DNA of 64,000 bases from [Scytonema hofmanni] UTEX 2349 (GTDB taxonomy: Bacteria; Cyanobacteriota; Cyanobacteriia; Cyanobacteriales; Nostocaceae), in NCBI RefSeq assembly GCF_000582685.1, contig NZ_KK073769.1, forward strand, positions 1,004,891 through 1,068,890, in the 5' to 3' direction. Below, piece by piece: positions 43,101 through 50,293 of this stretch. The translations under genes were made by a program, and so were the position numbers. How positions within the stretch are numbered: position 1 is the first letter of the stretch; each line of letters starts with the position of its first letter. The notes under the pieces are model-generated. The model had not been told where the DNA came from and ran no database searches. It saw only the letters and a program-made list of their open reading frames with translations.

Positions 43101-43428
43101 TCAGACGCTTGCGTAAGTCCAATTCCGTGACTGGATTACAAGTCAGTATTTCATCGGGGGTAAAAAAGTTGTTCTCCCGACGATGAGAATCGGCTGGATT
43201 TGAAGTCAGCAAATCCTGAATATCTAGGTTGTTGCGGTAGCCCAAATCCGTGACAGCATAACATAACACCTCCAGAATAGTCACACCCGGATCGTGCAGA
43301 TTGTAGTCTGTCCAGAGTTTACCAGACAGAGCTTGTAGGTGTGCGATGCCGATATCCCGCAAGGTTTGAAAATTTAGATAATTGGGAAATTCGGGGTTAA
43401 GCTTCGAGATGCTTGGGTATTCCAGCAT
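40096..43428 (-). CDS. cis12: eCIS baseplate protein Cis12-like, with YegP-like repeats
   Basis: A 1110-aa protein. The start contains LQALSGKLWTDYNLHDPGVT followed by ILEVLCYAVTDLGYR, the typical opening of gp6/baseplate J-like wedge proteins. The end has FVERTLRLEAPAHLALKIAW and LRSVYPKG, also shared by Cis12 proteins. Residues about 605-945 hold four or five copies of a short beta-beta-alpha motif (FRLVDYNGVTLLESTQLFDN and YGYVLVDNEGKVLAESTERF), which resembles the YegP/DUF1508 repeat. It lies after the small membrane-tailed protein and overlaps the next gene by 8 bp. It should form the outer wedge of the baseplate. Confidence 0.78.
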   Translation of the reverse strand: MLEYPSISKLNPEFPNYLNFQTLRDIGIAHLQALSGKLWTDYNLHDPGVTILEVLCYAVTDLGYRNNLDIQDLLTSNPADSHRRENNFFTPDEILTCNPVTELDLRKRLIDIPGVRNARLEKLTTYNPAIYVDYTSSHLQSTPPAADNAPRLHPRGLYTVYIDLDVGYRKNACGQISRSWSDTLDQVKAVLCNYRNLCEDVHDIVVLGKEEIALCADIELEADADAEDVLVEVYVKLYAFISPRLHFYTLEELLDKGKSPAEIFAGRPAVLHNEPYDSHGFIDTAELEALTQPEVIHTSDLYQEILKVPGVAAVRKLSIINYINGLPQSQHPWYLQLTKGYSPVVGVESSKVKLFKGTLPISTNVDEVKRRYNEQQAANIKAFREDYELDLSVPKGSYYNLADHYSIQHDFPLTYGISEDGLPETASELRKAQAHQLKGYLVFFDQLLANYLSQLAHVRELFSWEIDEVNGKWHTYFTEMLDFPESSAIIGDGQQYLNSIIEDPETSRDRRNRFLDHLLGRFAESFGDYVLLNYRMDKVKHKTEIIHDKAHFLHDYPSLSRDRFRAFNYCNCKAVWDTENVSGFKKRVSRLLGIEDVRRRNLSHYRIAPGGWIISLSGSSDDILLESSQTYATQEEAQAAMEKLLLFALHTDFYKRLCDRYDDGINKLTTYGYVLVDNEGKVLAESTERFPTEQEREIALQRWLGIVDQSGNLLAMSATQSNHFGTFKLLNSVEPFLRIEAVTETTSGDRFRLVDYNGVTLLESTQLFDNESAAGDRFYHDLLGILEPGAIYPTATPDGFGFRVLSRPPDQKSEVAIHPQIYRTAAERDAVINRLFLLIRTTRLSINIQQQYNIGQIYGEDEQILLQSKQYYDNIQDAWQNGNILIELAQNSGNFRLITAENGLFGWALTNKDKQPILATQYYSSEAKQKQGIEALQTRINDEGFHILEHILLRPKTVSDNFLPIFVNANDTTTKTGEQKNLTYQDPYSFWITVILPYWTERFRNIDFRRFVERTLRLEAPAHLALKIAWLDVRQMSEFEVAYHDWLEQLALDACDGGACDLTGTLNRLLAIIPQLRSVYPKGILYDSQANIPENQPIILNQTALGTANE

Positions 43429-43477
43429 GGACTTCAGACGCCTTTAACATATAGAATACTACGAAAAAATACTGATT

Positions 43478-43945
43478 TTATGATGCTGCACCAGTGAAGA
43501 GGTGATAAATAGAGCCACCAAACAACCACACAAGTGCGATCGCTATTCCCAGAGTCAGTAATGTGAGATACTTGAGCAGTTGTTGCAGACGCAATTCCAT
43601 CTGCTGCTTATACTCAGTAAATTCCTTGCTCAAAGCTTCCAGATTGTGCTGGATCTTGTCTACTTTCTCTTCCAGTTCCTTGAGACGGGATTTCCAATCG
43701 GCACTTTTGCCCGGTTGCTGTCCATCTTGAGCGCAAATTTCTTTTTCAGCTTTCATTTCCCATAATGCACCTTCGTAATAGACCACATCACCTTTTTGGT
43801 ACGTCTGTCCAGGTTTCCACACACCATAAAATTGATCGTCTTTTTTATTCAGGAGCGAGGTAATCAACTCGGCAAACTGGGATGCGGAGAGATGACTATT
43901 ATTTTGGAATAAACTCTTAAGTTCGGTACGATTTTTCAGAGTCAT
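43478..43945 (-). CDS. Small eCIS-locus protein with carbohydrate-binding-like motif, coiled coil and membrane tail
   Basis: A 155-aa protein. Residues about 42-65 (WKPGQTYQKGDVVYYEGALW) closely resemble the CBM5/12 chitin-binding fold motif found also in phage-tail proteins. Residues about 85-122 are coiled coil (LKELEEKVDKIQHNLEALSK). The C-terminus KYLTLLTLGIAIALVWLFGG is one membrane helix (about 124-147), making it a tail-anchored protein. It lies between the IscB element and cis12 on the same strand. Inference: an assembly tether between baseplate and membrane. No known Cis family was recognised. Confidence 0.72.
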   Translation of the reverse strand: MTLKNRTELKSLFQNNSHLSASQFAELITSLLNKKDDQFYGVWKPGQTYQKGDVVYYEGALWEMKAEKEICAQDGQQPGKSADWKSRLKELEEKVDKIQHNLEALSKEFTEYKQQMELRLQQLLKYLTLLTLGIAIALVWLFGGSIYHLFTGAAS

Positions 43946-44009
43946 CTAAACCTCCAGGAGACCCCCACCAAAGCTGTACTCAGCTTGGTGGTGGGAGGAA
44001 TGGGGGTTT

Positions 44010-44077
44010 GATTTCAAAACAGTCTTTAAGTGTTTTTGTGGGTAAGCACAAACAAGGAGAAGACTAGTTTTGAAATC
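44010..44077. terminator. Long hairpin downstream of iscB
   Basis: GATTTCAAAACAGTCTT (44010-44026) and AAGACTAGTTTTGAAATC (44060-44077) form a stem of about 17 bp with one unpaired base, 10 bp after the iscB stop. It may stop iscB transcription or be part of the transposon end. If it terminates, it would be polar on the downstream eCIS genes. Confidence 0.6.
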
Positions 44078-44087
44078 AACAAATCTT

Positions 44088-45362
44088 TTATTGTCCATAC
44101 GAGTAACCATCCTTTGAATGAATGCGTTTACAAAACTTGTACGATATCCCCTGAGCTAATCCGTTTTTGGCAGTAATATTGAAACTACCTGATGAACGAA
44201 TAGCTACTTTTCCAACGTAACAGCCAACTTTTTTACCAGTCGTGACAACCGCTTTAACGATGTCCCCAGTTTGAAAACCAAAATGGATTTTATTGCTAGG
44301 CACATATCGATTTGGGAAACCGTATTTGTCGGTTCTACACGATTGCCTAGAACCATGACCTACTGTTTTAATTAACAAAGGCTTGGTTGTTAATATTTCC
44401 AAACTTTCAACATTGCCAACACATGCAGCATCTAACCAATGGGTTTTAGAAAGTTTGAGTCTAGTTCTATTGAATTTAGTTTTCCCTCCAGAACCCGTGC
44501 TAACTGGCAGACATGTTGTGTTCAATGCGTTAAATAATGCCCATCTAGTAGAATTCACGGCAGCCGCATCTTTTAATGGACGTTTGGCTGAAAAAAGAAT
44601 TTTCTTTAGAAGCTCCGGTTTTTTGGATAAAAATGTTTTAATATCCTGAGTACCTTTTTTCTTATTACATTTGTCGCAAGCTAGGCAAAGGTTTGATATT
44701 TTATTACTACCTCCTTTGGCTTTTGGATGGATATGTTCTACTTGTAGTGCGACATTTTCTATCCCACAGTAGGTGCATTTTCTATCCCATTTGTTGAGTA
44801 AATATTCTCTAACTTCGTAGCCTAAAAGTTTACCTTGCTGATACTCAATACCCGATATCTCCGGATTCTCTAGTTGTTGTAAATCGAATCTTACTAACTC
44901 TTGAGATATGCCAGTTACAGGAGACAATTTAATAAATTTTTTGACCCAAGTTAATACAGTTTCTACCCGATGCTGCAAAGACGGTGCTAACCACCCTTTA
45001 GGTCTAGCTCTATTTGAAAATCTCGGTTTACGGTATTTAGTATGTCTTGCCCTCCTACCACGTCTTAATGATTTTCTAGATTCTAAAGAGGCTTTGATAG
45101 CAGAACCTCTATGCGATAATTCCGCACCAAAAACAACTTTACTGTCTTGAACTAAAGCTAGTCCTGTTACTTTTGAACCAGGGTCAATTTTTATTTGAAC
45201 AGGTTTTGTTTCTTTGGTCGAAACACTTTTTAAAATGATTGTGAACGGGTAAGTCCGGTATACAGCAGCTTTTTTTGAACTTAATAATTTTCTAGCTGTG
45301 ACAGGGTGTATTGGGTTACAAGGCTTTTTATCGGTATCGATTACAAAAACGAAATTGGACAT
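44088..45362 (-). CDS. iscB: IscB RNA-guided nuclease, apparently intact
   Basis: A 424-aa IscB, the transposon-encoded ancestor of Cas9. The N-terminal PLMP-like motif is KKPCNPIHPVTARKLL. RuvC-I has Asp-60 in KIDPGSKVTGLAL, and the Arg-rich bridge helix is RKSLRRGRRARHTKYRK (97-112). RuvC-II has Glu-155 in SQELVRFD. The HNH domain has a zinc-binding CTYCG, His-210 in VEHIHPKAKGG and NLCLACDKCNKKKG. RuvC-III has His-308 and Asp-311 in HWLDAACVG. All catalytic residues are present. GGAGGG lies 5 nt before the ATG. A 62-bp tandem duplication repeats this start region upstream. Confidence 0.93.
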   Translation of the reverse strand: MSNFVFVIDTDKKPCNPIHPVTARKLLSSKKAAVYRTYPFTIILKSVSTKETKPVQIKIDPGSKVTGLALVQDSKVVFGAELSHRGSAIKASLESRKSLRRGRRARHTKYRKPRFSNRARPKGWLAPSLQHRVETVLTWVKKFIKLSPVTGISQELVRFDLQQLENPEISGIEYQQGKLLGYEVREYLLNKWDRKCTYCGIENVALQVEHIHPKAKGGSNKISNLCLACDKCNKKKGTQDIKTFLSKKPELLKKILFSAKRPLKDAAAVNSTRWALFNALNTTCLPVSTGSGGKTKFNRTRLKLSKTHWLDAACVGNVESLEILTTKPLLIKTVGHGSRQSCRTDKYGFPNRYVPSNKIHFGFQTGDIVKAVVTTGKKVGCYVGKVAIRSSGSFNITAKNGLAQGISYKFCKRIHSKDGYSYGQ

Positions 45363-45454
45363 AAAGTCCCTCCTTTACAGGGTAATGTTAGCTCGGTATC
45401 GATTACAAAAACGAAATTGGACATAAAGTCCCTCCTTTACAGGGTAATGTTAGC
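45331..45454. repeat. 62-bp tandem duplication of the iscB start region
   Basis: Units 45331-45392 and 45393-45454 are identical and each contains the GGAGGG ribosome binding site, the ATG and the first ten codons of iscB. As 62 is not a multiple of 3, the upstream ATG (45424) opens a different frame and yields only a short peptide that overlaps the true start. Confidence 0.93.
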
Positions 45455-45690
45455 TTCGACAAAGTTAATAGTCGGTACTTTCCAAACAATACTTACTTAA
45501 CCCCTTAAATATGTTTAATTGTTCGGTTCTAGTGCAATGGACTAGCTTCGCATCCATTGGTAGGTCTCTTAACACTTGCTATTAACGTAGTACTCGCTCG
45601 CGTAGCGGACGCACCAGAAGTACTTAGTCTGGTAAACATCAGGCTTTTAAAGCCCCCACCATATTGCTTGATTGCAATTGGTGGTGGGTA
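45455..45690 (-). ncRNA. Putative omega RNA (guide RNA) of IscB
   Basis: IscB guide RNAs are encoded just 5' of iscB. On the minus strand this stretch from the left-end hairpin (45651-45690) to the duplicated start region is non-coding and rich in stems, for example CTTTAAAAGCC and the GTCCGCTACGCGAGCGAG palindrome. The guide would be the transposon-flanking sequence beyond the left end. Boundaries are inferred from the family's layout. Confidence 0.5.
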
Positions 45691-45741
45691 GTTTACATTA
45701 TCAGTAGATATGGTTGCCATAGTTAAAAATTTGGTTTATAG

Positions 45742-48700
45742 TTATGGGTTTTCTTGTAAAATAATATCCGCTAATGCCTCATAGCCAAGGATGCCAGATG
45801 CAAGTTTTTGATTAGCAGCGAGGGTAGTTGCTTGATTAATAATGTGGGTTTGACCAGTGGTTGCAACCGACACCGAGGTGAGTACCGATCGCGCAGTTGA
45901 AGCGATCGCTTCCCGGACATCCCGCTGATTGTCATGATGCATTTTGAAATTCACAACATAGTCAACGTAATATTGCTGTTCGATGAAATTGAGAATAGAA
46001 GAACCGTAAATAGTACCTCCGAAATGAATTTCCGCTCCTTTATCGACCGTCCAGGGTGTGAGAAAGTCGGCGATCGCTTGCTGCAAATCCCGGCGATAAT
46101 AACCAAAGTTGCCGTTATAAGGAGATTTAAACTGCACCTCACACTCCACCTGGATATGCTCGTATGCAGGATTTACAACTTTGATATCTGCCCAAGGAGA
46201 ACTAACACTGACCAAATATTTCTCAATTTTCTCTAGCAGATTAATGTTGACTTTGGGTTCCAAGTCATTGGTGGTGCTACGCTGAGACAAATCGGGAATC
46301 ACAACTAAGGTAACAGCCCCAGGCACCAGTTCCTGAAATTGTTTGTCTTGATTCACCTGTCCGTGGTTGATGCAGCGAACCTTATAAATTTCGGGGAATT
46401 TTTCCAACACCAACCGTTCATAATCGAAGATAGTAACAGCCCGACCTTTATGGCGCAGATGTTCGCTGATTCGGGTATAAAAATGATCTGGCTGCTCTTT
46501 AACCTTGCCACCAAAGGAATTATATAGTTGCTCTACTTTTTTGACTTCCGGTGTGGGTACAGCTAATTTCGCGATGGTACCAGGTGCTAAGGCAACAGCC
46601 AAATGGTTAGGATCGTTACCAAGGTCAGTAAAACTCACCCGTGCGGCTTGGGTATGAACACCAATTATTTGACAAATAGCCCCGCTACGTGCTTTGACAC
46701 TGGCTTTGAGCCAATACAAGCTCGGATCGAGGATTGTAGTTTTATCCTTGCTAATGTCCTCCGGAATCCCTAAGTTGACGATGCCAGAAGTAATTAGCCC
46801 ATTAGTACTATCGCTGACAATGCGATCGCTCAGAGATTCCCAGTTATTATCTTTTAGGTAATGCCAATTTATTTCTGCCTTTGCTAAATCCGTATTAGCG
46901 GTTTCTTCCGCTACCTGGAAAAGCAACGGTAAAGCTGTGGGGGGGTCGAGGTTCTGCAATCCAATCAGTAATTCGCCCTCATTGGTAAATTGCGGTAGAA
47001 AATAGGGTAATTCCTCCTGCAATTGGGCAAACCCGTCAAATGGGTGAAGATGAAAAAGTGTATAATCTTTTTGGTCTGCGACTGCTGTGTAGCTCAGAGA
47101 AAGCGATTGAATAACAGGCGTATAAGGTTCGTTAATCGCAATTGGTGCTACTGTTTGGGGAAAGTTAACACTTGGATTCCATCGCGTTAAGGTGCGGGTT
47201 TGATTTGCACCTTCACCTGTTACCACTTCATACACAGCTCCGTTAACATATTCCCCAGTCTGAAAATTTTTCGCTGAGGCTAATGTCTGTAGAGCAAATT
47301 TACTGGGAAACTCATTATGCAAGAAATCTTGATTGAGTACAAATTTGAGAAAACCGCTATGAGTTTGGACATTGAAGCTGGTTAAATTGTCGATTTCCTC
47401 CCCAGGCAGCGGAGTTTGAGGGGGAGTTCTATCTATAAGCCGATCGCTATCTGGATTGAAAAGATTATAGTTGTTGGGTTCTGATGACCAAGTGTGTTGA
47501 GTGAGTCTCTTTACCTGTGCCGAAAAGTTGTTAAAGTTGGGCGCATTTTGATCTCCCTCTACATAGTACCCACGATAATAGTTTACTAGATTGGCAGGTA
47601 ATCCTTGCCATGCAATTTTAATCTTGAGAAGAGAGAGATTTTTCTGAAAAATTTCTTTACTGCCAACATAAAATGTCGATCCCACCGCTGGTTTTGCTCC
47701 AAAGGGTTGGAAGGGTTTTGTCGGATCGATGGTGGATAAATCGTTTTGCAGTACCAAGTCGCGGACTTCTATTTCCTTGGTGCTGATAGTGAGTTTGGTA
47801 AGTTTTAGGTTGCGGAAATAACTGTAAGGTGAAAAATTATTGACCCGTGCCTCATCTTTTAAATAGAGTCGAGCGACGGGCAGATTTGTAGACAGAGCAG
47901 CACCAGGTAGTTCGGGATGATAAATACCGATTGGCTCCTGGTCAGCAGTTAAACTCACTTCCAATTTGAGAGTTTTTTCTTCTTCCAAGCTGCTTTCGTT
48001 GTTAGTCTCTGACTGGCGAATTTTCCCCACTATCCAATCTTTTTTGCCGCTAAAATCAACAGTAAAAATATTAGGTAAATCGCTGGCTTTCACCGCAGTG
48101 GGTGCTTTATCAAAAGTTAGGGTAAAAATGACAGTACGCGTCCCTTCCTGGAGATAAAAAATATTTGAAGCGATCGCTAATCCTAAGTTAGCGCGATCGC
48201 GTTTTTTATCGCCAAAAGGCAACCAAGCTTTAACCGCAAGTTCTTTGGGAAAATCTCCACCTTTCCCATCAAAGGAGTTTGCTTGGGGTGAGGTATACAA
48301 ACCCAGAAAATTATCGATTCCTTTTGAGTCCAAAAACAACCCTTTCAGGCTGGCTATCTGGGCTTTGTGGAGGATAGTTTCTGTATCAATTTTGTAAAAT
48401 AGCTCGATGCCACTGGCATCTTTACCAGCTTTGAAGCGAGTTTCGACATCTAGCTTATATTCTGTTTGGGATTTAGCCAGTTCAAATATTAAGTGAGCAT
48501 GGTCTGGTTCCGCTGGGCGATCGCTTAGGCGCAGCACATGACGGTAGAAAAAGTCAAGGTGTCGCTGGGTCATGCGATTCAGGTCATCGCGGGCTGGTTG
48601 CATCACCTCCCAAAAGGCGAAATACAGGGATAGGTGGGGTGGATGATCCTGTCTGGCTGTCAGGCTGTCTTTGAGATGCTTCTGTGATTCCTTGATGATT

Positions 48701-49347
48701 TGATGGTAAGTTTGAAACAACGCCTGAAAAACAGGGTCAAGTTCGGTACGTGCTTCAGATTTACTGCTCATCACAGTGCAATCATTTGTTGGCGTTGAGC
48801 TGAGATCAAGCCCAAATACTGTAACAAATTTGTCGTATAGTTCTGTGGTTACATCCCCGTAAATCCTTTCAAAAGACTGCATACGTCTTAAAGGTTCTGT
48901 GAGGTTGGTCTTGACCAGTCCTTTAATGATGGATTTTAGGGGAGTGTAAGGTTCTAACACCTCATACCACTCCGGGATTGGCTTTAATAACTCTTCTTTC
49001 CAGAGATTCAGAATCGGTGCAAGAGTCTCCCGTGAAAGATTTTCCAGGAACTTATCCAACTTCAGCTTATACTCGTCTTTGATTCTTTGGGGGCGAATTT
49101 TGCTGATTAGGGCGATTTGCACCGGTGTGCTGCTAGCAAAAAAATCTTGCCAGTTACCATCTTTTTGGTTGTCAGCGTCGTAGTAAATAACCTGCTGACT
49201 GAGTTTGTGAGCAAAAACCAGAAAGTCGCCCAGGTCGCCTTCATCAATCTTGACATAATCGGGTGACAGGGCTGAAACCTGTCGCTGACGCTGGCTCACC
49301 CCATCGCGGATTAAGGGATTTTTCGGTATGTCGCGGCGGATGTTCAT
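45742..49347 (-). CDS. cis11: eCIS baseplate protein Cis11 (baseplate J/gp6-like)
   Basis: A 1201-aa wedge protein. The C-terminal third has the baseplate J pattern: LRHKGRAVTIFDYERLVLEK, FPEIYKVRCINHG, PGAVTLVVIPDLS and PWTVDKGAEIHFGGTIYGSS. The N-terminal two thirds match Afp11-type proteins (DEGDLGDFLVFAHKLSQQVI, a region typical of eCIS Cis11). It overlaps the gp25 gene by 4 bp, so translation is coupled. It joins the spike hub to Cis12. The next gene downstream was originally the small membrane-tailed gene, now separated by the IscB element. Confidence 0.85.
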   Translation of the reverse strand: MNIRRDIPKNPLIRDGVSQRQRQVSALSPDYVKIDEGDLGDFLVFAHKLSQQVIYYDADNQKDGNWQDFFASSTPVQIALISKIRPQRIKDEYKLKLDKFLENLSRETLAPILNLWKEELLKPIPEWYEVLEPYTPLKSIIKGLVKTNLTEPLRRMQSFERIYGDVTTELYDKFVTVFGLDLSSTPTNDCTVMSSKSEARTELDPVFQALFQTYHQIIKESQKHLKDSLTARQDHPPHLSLYFAFWEVMQPARDDLNRMTQRHLDFFYRHVLRLSDRPAEPDHAHLIFELAKSQTEYKLDVETRFKAGKDASGIELFYKIDTETILHKAQIASLKGLFLDSKGIDNFLGLYTSPQANSFDGKGGDFPKELAVKAWLPFGDKKRDRANLGLAIASNIFYLQEGTRTVIFTLTFDKAPTAVKASDLPNIFTVDFSGKKDWIVGKIRQSETNNESSLEEEKTLKLEVSLTADQEPIGIYHPELPGAALSTNLPVARLYLKDEARVNNFSPYSYFRNLKLTKLTISTKEIEVRDLVLQNDLSTIDPTKPFQPFGAKPAVGSTFYVGSKEIFQKNLSLLKIKIAWQGLPANLVNYYRGYYVEGDQNAPNFNNFSAQVKRLTQHTWSSEPNNYNLFNPDSDRLIDRTPPQTPLPGEEIDNLTSFNVQTHSGFLKFVLNQDFLHNEFPSKFALQTLASAKNFQTGEYVNGAVYEVVTGEGANQTRTLTRWNPSVNFPQTVAPIAINEPYTPVIQSLSLSYTAVADQKDYTLFHLHPFDGFAQLQEELPYFLPQFTNEGELLIGLQNLDPPTALPLLFQVAEETANTDLAKAEINWHYLKDNNWESLSDRIVSDSTNGLITSGIVNLGIPEDISKDKTTILDPSLYWLKASVKARSGAICQIIGVHTQAARVSFTDLGNDPNHLAVALAPGTIAKLAVPTPEVKKVEQLYNSFGGKVKEQPDHFYTRISEHLRHKGRAVTIFDYERLVLEKFPEIYKVRCINHGQVNQDKQFQELVPGAVTLVVIPDLSQRSTTNDLEPKVNINLLEKIEKYLVSVSSPWADIKVVNPAYEHIQVECEVQFKSPYNGNFGYYRRDLQQAIADFLTPWTVDKGAEIHFGGTIYGSSILNFIEQQYYVDYVVNFKMHHDNQRDVREAIASTARSVLTSVSVATTGQTHIINQATTLAANQKLASGILGYEALADIILQENP

Positions 49348-49781
49348 GATTTTCTGGGAACTGAAAGCAGGTTTGCAATACCTTCTTGCAGGTAGAAAGG
49401 ATAGACAAAACTGAAGCGAGAATTTGTACTAATGATGGTATAATCCACCGTGATGTTCACCACACCACTTAACTGTTCATCAGAATTGAGATCCAGGCGA
49501 TTCAGGAGGATGCGGGGTTCGTGATACAAAATGGCAATACGTATTAGTTCTTTGATATTACTGGCGACAGTGGGGCTAAGAGGTTCAAAGAGCAAATCTT
49601 GGAGATTACAGCCATAAGTCGGTTGCATCACCCGTTCACCCTGGCTAGTGGACAGCAGAATCTGCAAACTCTCGCGGATATCATCTTCAGCCCTCACCAG
49701 TCCCACGCTTTGAGACTTTTTAGAAAAAGTGGGTGGAAATCCCCAGCCAGTACCCAGGTAGGCTTTATCGTTGTTTTCCAT
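49344..49781 (-). CDS. cis9: eCIS baseplate protein Cis9 (GPW/gp25 family)
   Basis: A 145-aa gp25-like protein. Signature segments are GTGWGFPPTFSK, RAEDDIRESLQILLSTSQGE and RVMQPTYGCNLQDLLFEPLS, typical of the gp25/TssE/Afp9 fold that nucleates the sheath on the baseplate. It is 1 bp from the PAAR gene and overlaps cis11 by 4 bp. Confidence 0.92.
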   Translation of the reverse strand: MENNDKAYLGTGWGFPPTFSKKSQSVGLVRAEDDIRESLQILLSTSQGERVMQPTYGCNLQDLLFEPLSPTVASNIKELIRIAILYHEPRILLNRLDLNSDEQLSGVVNITVDYTIISTNSRFSFVYPFYLQEGIANLLSVPRKS

Positions 49782-49782
49782 G

Positions 49783-50076
49783 TCAGCCTCCGATCAAGAC
49801 AGTAAATGCTCCCAAAACAATGGAGCCTCCGTGTGCCGTGGTATCACCCAGACGAGCAGCGGGTTTTCCCCCGATGAACACAGTTGCTGACCCTAAGACG
49901 ATGGAATCTGGTGGTCCAGTACAGATGCAGATATCACCCACAACAGCGGCTGGTATGCCAGCAATTAAAACAGTTGGTACTCCTGGACTAGCGATCGGTC
50001 CGCCAACATGGGGGACAATGCCAGTTACCATCGGACAGACATGCATATCAGTAAGACGTGCCGCAGGTTTTCCCAT
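49783..50076 (-). CDS. cis10: eCIS spike tip PAAR protein (Cis10)
   Basis: A 97-aa PAAR-repeat protein that caps the spike. It begins MGKPAARLTDMHVCP and has the repeated P-V-I-G pattern (PTVLIAGIPAAVVGD, ATVFIGGKPAARLGD, TAHGGSIVLGAFTVLIGG). His and Cys residues (HVCP, CICTG, TAHGG) could bind the tip metal. Start set at the ATG at 50076, which has AAGGAGA six bases upstream; the open frame extends 14 codons further without family similarity. Confidence 0.92.
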   Translation of the reverse strand: MGKPAARLTDMHVCPMVTGIVPHVGGPIASPGVPTVLIAGIPAAVVGDICICTGPPDSIVLGSATVFIGGKPAARLGDTTAHGGSIVLGAFTVLIGG

Positions 50077-50293
50077 AAAATTCTCCTTTCTTAGTATAAA
50101 ACTCCACAAGTTAATCACGAAATTTCTAACAAATACTCTGCGTTACCTGGTGCGTCCCTCTGCGTTTAAAGATATAGCGCTTCTCGTTTGAATCAAGTAC
50201 AGATTTATCTGCGTCCATCTGCGTTCATCTGCGGTTCCTTAATTCTTTGATGTATTGCACCCAACTGATAACCGCTATAATTCTGCGTAAGTC

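Larger units (their letters stand above)
43956..45690 (-). mobile_element. IscB-carrying IS200/IS605-like element inserted in the eCIS operon
   Basis: An iscB gene with its upstream guide-RNA region, flanked by two similar subterminal hairpins. On the minus strand the left one (45651-45690) has CCCACCACCAATTGCA pairing with TGGTGGG. The right one (43956-43995) has CCCACCACCAAGCTG pairing with CAGCTTTGGTGGG. Such imperfect palindromes mark the ends recognised by Y1 transposase TnpA. No tnpA is present, so movement would need one in trans. The insertion lies between cis11 and the small membrane-tailed gene and is on their strand. Exact ends are not fixed. Confidence 0.7.
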
